From Deltaproteobacteria bacterium (GTDB taxonomy: Bacteria > Desulfobacterota > Desulfarculia > Adiutricales > JAGVGV01): a DNA stretch of 6,232 nt. The notes beneath the pieces are model-generated. The model did not search any database and was not told where the DNA came from. It saw only the letters and a list, made by a program, of their open reading frames with translations. A program made the translations under genes and the position numbers. Below, piece after piece: positions 5,345 to 6,232 of the stretch (its first letter is position 1; each line of letters begins with the position of its first letter). Location: the NCBI GenBank assembly GCA_020056895.1, contig JAGVGV010000240.1, positions 1 through 6,232 of the forward strand. Reading direction: 5' to 3'.

Positions 5345-5902
5345 TCACGGCGAAGCCCGCCGGTCCTCTTTTTTCTTCCGCCGAAACGCCCGGACGGCTC
5401 CAGCGGCCGCGAGCCCGAACGAGGCCCCGCACATAAGGGCCAACAGCCACAAGGCGCGTTGTTCCTGGTCCCGCCGGTCCAAAGGGGCCATGACTTTTTC
5501 GAACAGAGCGGCTCGGGCTTCCCAGGCCACATCCACGATCCAGGCGGCGTCTCCGACCGGACGGTCCAGAACGCCCCGTGCGGCCCGGTCAATCCGTTGG
5601 ATTTCCTCGCGAAGTGGGGCCGGGTCCGGCCCTGATTCAATCCCTCGCGACAGACCGTTCCGCTCCATGGCATACAAATCCAGTTCCCTGGCCAGCCGGT
5701 TCAGCCCCGGACAGACCAGCCGGCCCCGGCCGCCTCTGAGTTCCCACGGCGTAATCCCCGGCGCGGCGATTTCTTTGGCCGAATGGCAAACGCGGCAGGA
5801 AAAGGCATTCACCTCGGCGTTCGCCATGGGGGCCACGGTCAGAAGCCAACCGGCGACGACCGCGAGGAACCAAACGCTGGTTTTTCGGCTTATCGCCATC
5901 AT
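5345..5902 (-). CDS. Exported, C-terminally anchored one-CxxCH (monohaem c-type) protein
   Basis: This 185-residue protein has a Sec signal peptide (MMAISRK, hydrophobic core at about 9-25, A-N-A cleavage at 27-29). A single haem c motif, CRVCH, follows at 36-40, immediately after the cleavage site. The central part is helical and charged (about 60-148). Near the C-terminus is one membrane segment (about 149-170, ALWLLALMCGASFGLAAAGA) followed by RAFRRKKKEDRR, which fits a cytoplasmic tail by the positive-inside rule. Expected topology is therefore a periplasmic haem domain tethered to the inner membrane. A further Cys64 occurs in V-C-P-G. I do not recognise the family. The ATG at 5902 overlaps the upstream TGA as ATGA; a second ATG follows at once at 5899. 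No good Shine-Dalgarno precedes it, so translation probably depends on coupling to the upstream gene. Covalent haem attachment is inferred from the motif plus export signal. Confidence 0.75.
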   Translation of the reverse strand: MMAISRKTSVWFLAVVAGWLLTVAPMANAEVNAFSCRVCHSAKEIAAPGITPWELRGGRGRLVCPGLNRLARELDLYAMERNGLSRGIESGPDPAPLREEIQRIDRAARGVLDRPVGDAAWIVDVAWEARAALFEKVMAPLDRRDQEQRALWLLALMCGASFGLAAAGAVRAFRRKKKEDRRASP

Positions 5903-6144
5903 AAGCGGGGTCCGCCCACGTACTGGTGGCAGTTTTGGCAGGCGGCCGCCGCGTGGCATTGCCGGCAATAGGCGGGGGCCAAGGAGCCAGGCCGGGATTC
6001 GAACCGGACCACCCAGGAACCGTGGTAGACCATCCAATCCGATCCGCCGGCGTGGGATGGCGGGGCGGGCAGGCGGTCCGCCGTCGCAGCGGATCCCGCG
6101 TCGGCCCAGGCCCATCCCCGCTGGCACATCGAGGAAGCGGCCAC
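5899..6144 (-). CDS. Small two-CxxCH cytochrome-like protein (start uncertain)
   Basis: The 81-codon frame ends in CRQCHAAAACQNCH, two haem c motifs only four residues apart. It is preceded by a 'H-x5-W-x2-YHG' stretch (around residues 34-44, SHAGGSDWMVYHG). That arrangement, His and W-x-x-HG before closely spaced CxxCH pairs, is common in multihaem cytochromes of anaerobes such as Geobacter, where the upstream His residues serve as axial ligands. The GTG at 6144 and an ATG at 6129 are both possible starts and neither has a well-placed Shine-Dalgarno. The frame stays open to the window edge, but its translation beyond 6144 is Arg/Ser-rich and looks non-coding. Notably there is no signal peptide, although WAWADAGSAATA at about 11-22 resembles the end of one. 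A truncated N-terminus or a frameshift with the neighbour at 6155-6232 is possible. Its TGA overlaps the next start codon. Confidence 0.6.
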   Translation of the reverse strand: MAASSMCQRGWAWADAGSAATADRLPAPPSHAGGSDWMVYHGSWVVRFESRPGSLAPAYCRQCHAAAACQNCHQYVGGPRL

Positions 6145-6154
6145 CGACGGCGGC

Positions 6155-6232
6155 TCAGTCCTCGTCGCGGAATCCCGGATGCCAGAAGATCTCGTCGCCG
6201 GGCTTCGCCGTCTTGGCCACTCGGTCGCGGCG
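6155..6232 (-). CDS. C-terminal 25 residues of an unidentified protein, possibly another cytochrome
   Basis: Only the tail is inside the window: a Lys/Arg-containing stretch (RDRVAKTAKPGDE) followed by IFWHPGFRDED and a TGA at 6157-6155. The residue mix reads like real coding sequence, unlike the competing frames here. The W-H-P-G-F-R ending could place a haem-ligating His, which would suit a larger multihaem cytochrome, but no CxxCH lies in the visible part, so this is only a guess from context. The stop lies 10 nt before the GTG of the two-CxxCH frame, so the genes should be co-transcribed. Confidence 0.5.
   Translation of the reverse strand, partial: RRDRVAKTAKPGDEIFWHPGFRDED

Noticed and set aside
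5163..5450. N-terminal extension of the solenoid protein to 5450
   Set aside because: It overlaps the one-CxxCH gene in another frame, is Arg/Gly/Pro-rich like a shadow translation, and hides the signal peptide behind the TTG start.
5903..6127. Extension of the one-CxxCH gene upstream to 6127
   Set aside because: The added residues are Arg/Pro/Gly-rich and overlap the frame with two CxxCH motifs; the signal peptide begins at 5902.

Overview
This is a moderately G+C-rich, gene-dense stretch of bacterial chromosome. Two features point to an anaerobic, cytochrome-rich bacterium of the Desulfobacterota type (sulfate reducers, syntrophs and relatives). One is a seven-cysteine ferredoxin with the ligand pattern of Desulfovibrio africanus ferredoxin III. 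The other is a run of small CxxCH proteins. The lineage is inferred from protein character only; there is no rRNA or other marker. I see no mobile element, CRISPR array, tRNA or rRNA.

Layout. (1) Positions 1-1772, minus strand: a glucose-6-phosphate dehydrogenase family gene (zwf-like), with the start of 6-phosphogluconolactonase (pgl) overlapping its stop codon and running off the left edge. Together they should form the oxidative entry to the pentose phosphate pathway. However, the zwf product lacks both residues of the catalytic Asp-His dyad known in this family. (2) 1773-1941: a divergent control region in which the -10 elements of the two directions overlap. (3) 1942-2388, plus strand: a PaaI-like hotdog thioesterase, the only plus-strand gene. 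(4) 2418-2930, minus strand: a secreted 170-residue protein of unknown function, with its own good promoter. (5) 3131-3171: a strong hairpin terminator closing the next minus-strand unit. (6) 3194 to the right edge, minus strand, read from right to left: the C-terminus of an unidentified protein, a small two-CxxCH protein, an exported and C-terminally membrane-anchored one-CxxCH protein, a 178-nt structured spacer, an exported 578-residue alpha-solenoid repeat protein that starts with TTG, and the ferredoxin.

How the genes may work together. The right-hand block looks like one transcription unit. It combines envelope haem proteins, an exported helical-repeat scaffold-like protein and a cytoplasmic low-potential ferredoxin, and it ends at a single terminator. 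This suggests an envelope electron-transfer module, but no enzyme subunit naming a substrate is visible, so the role stays open. The left-hand block concerns carbon metabolism and NAD(P)H supply, if the unusual G6PDH-family protein is active. The thioesterase and the secreted 170-residue protein show no obvious functional link to either block.
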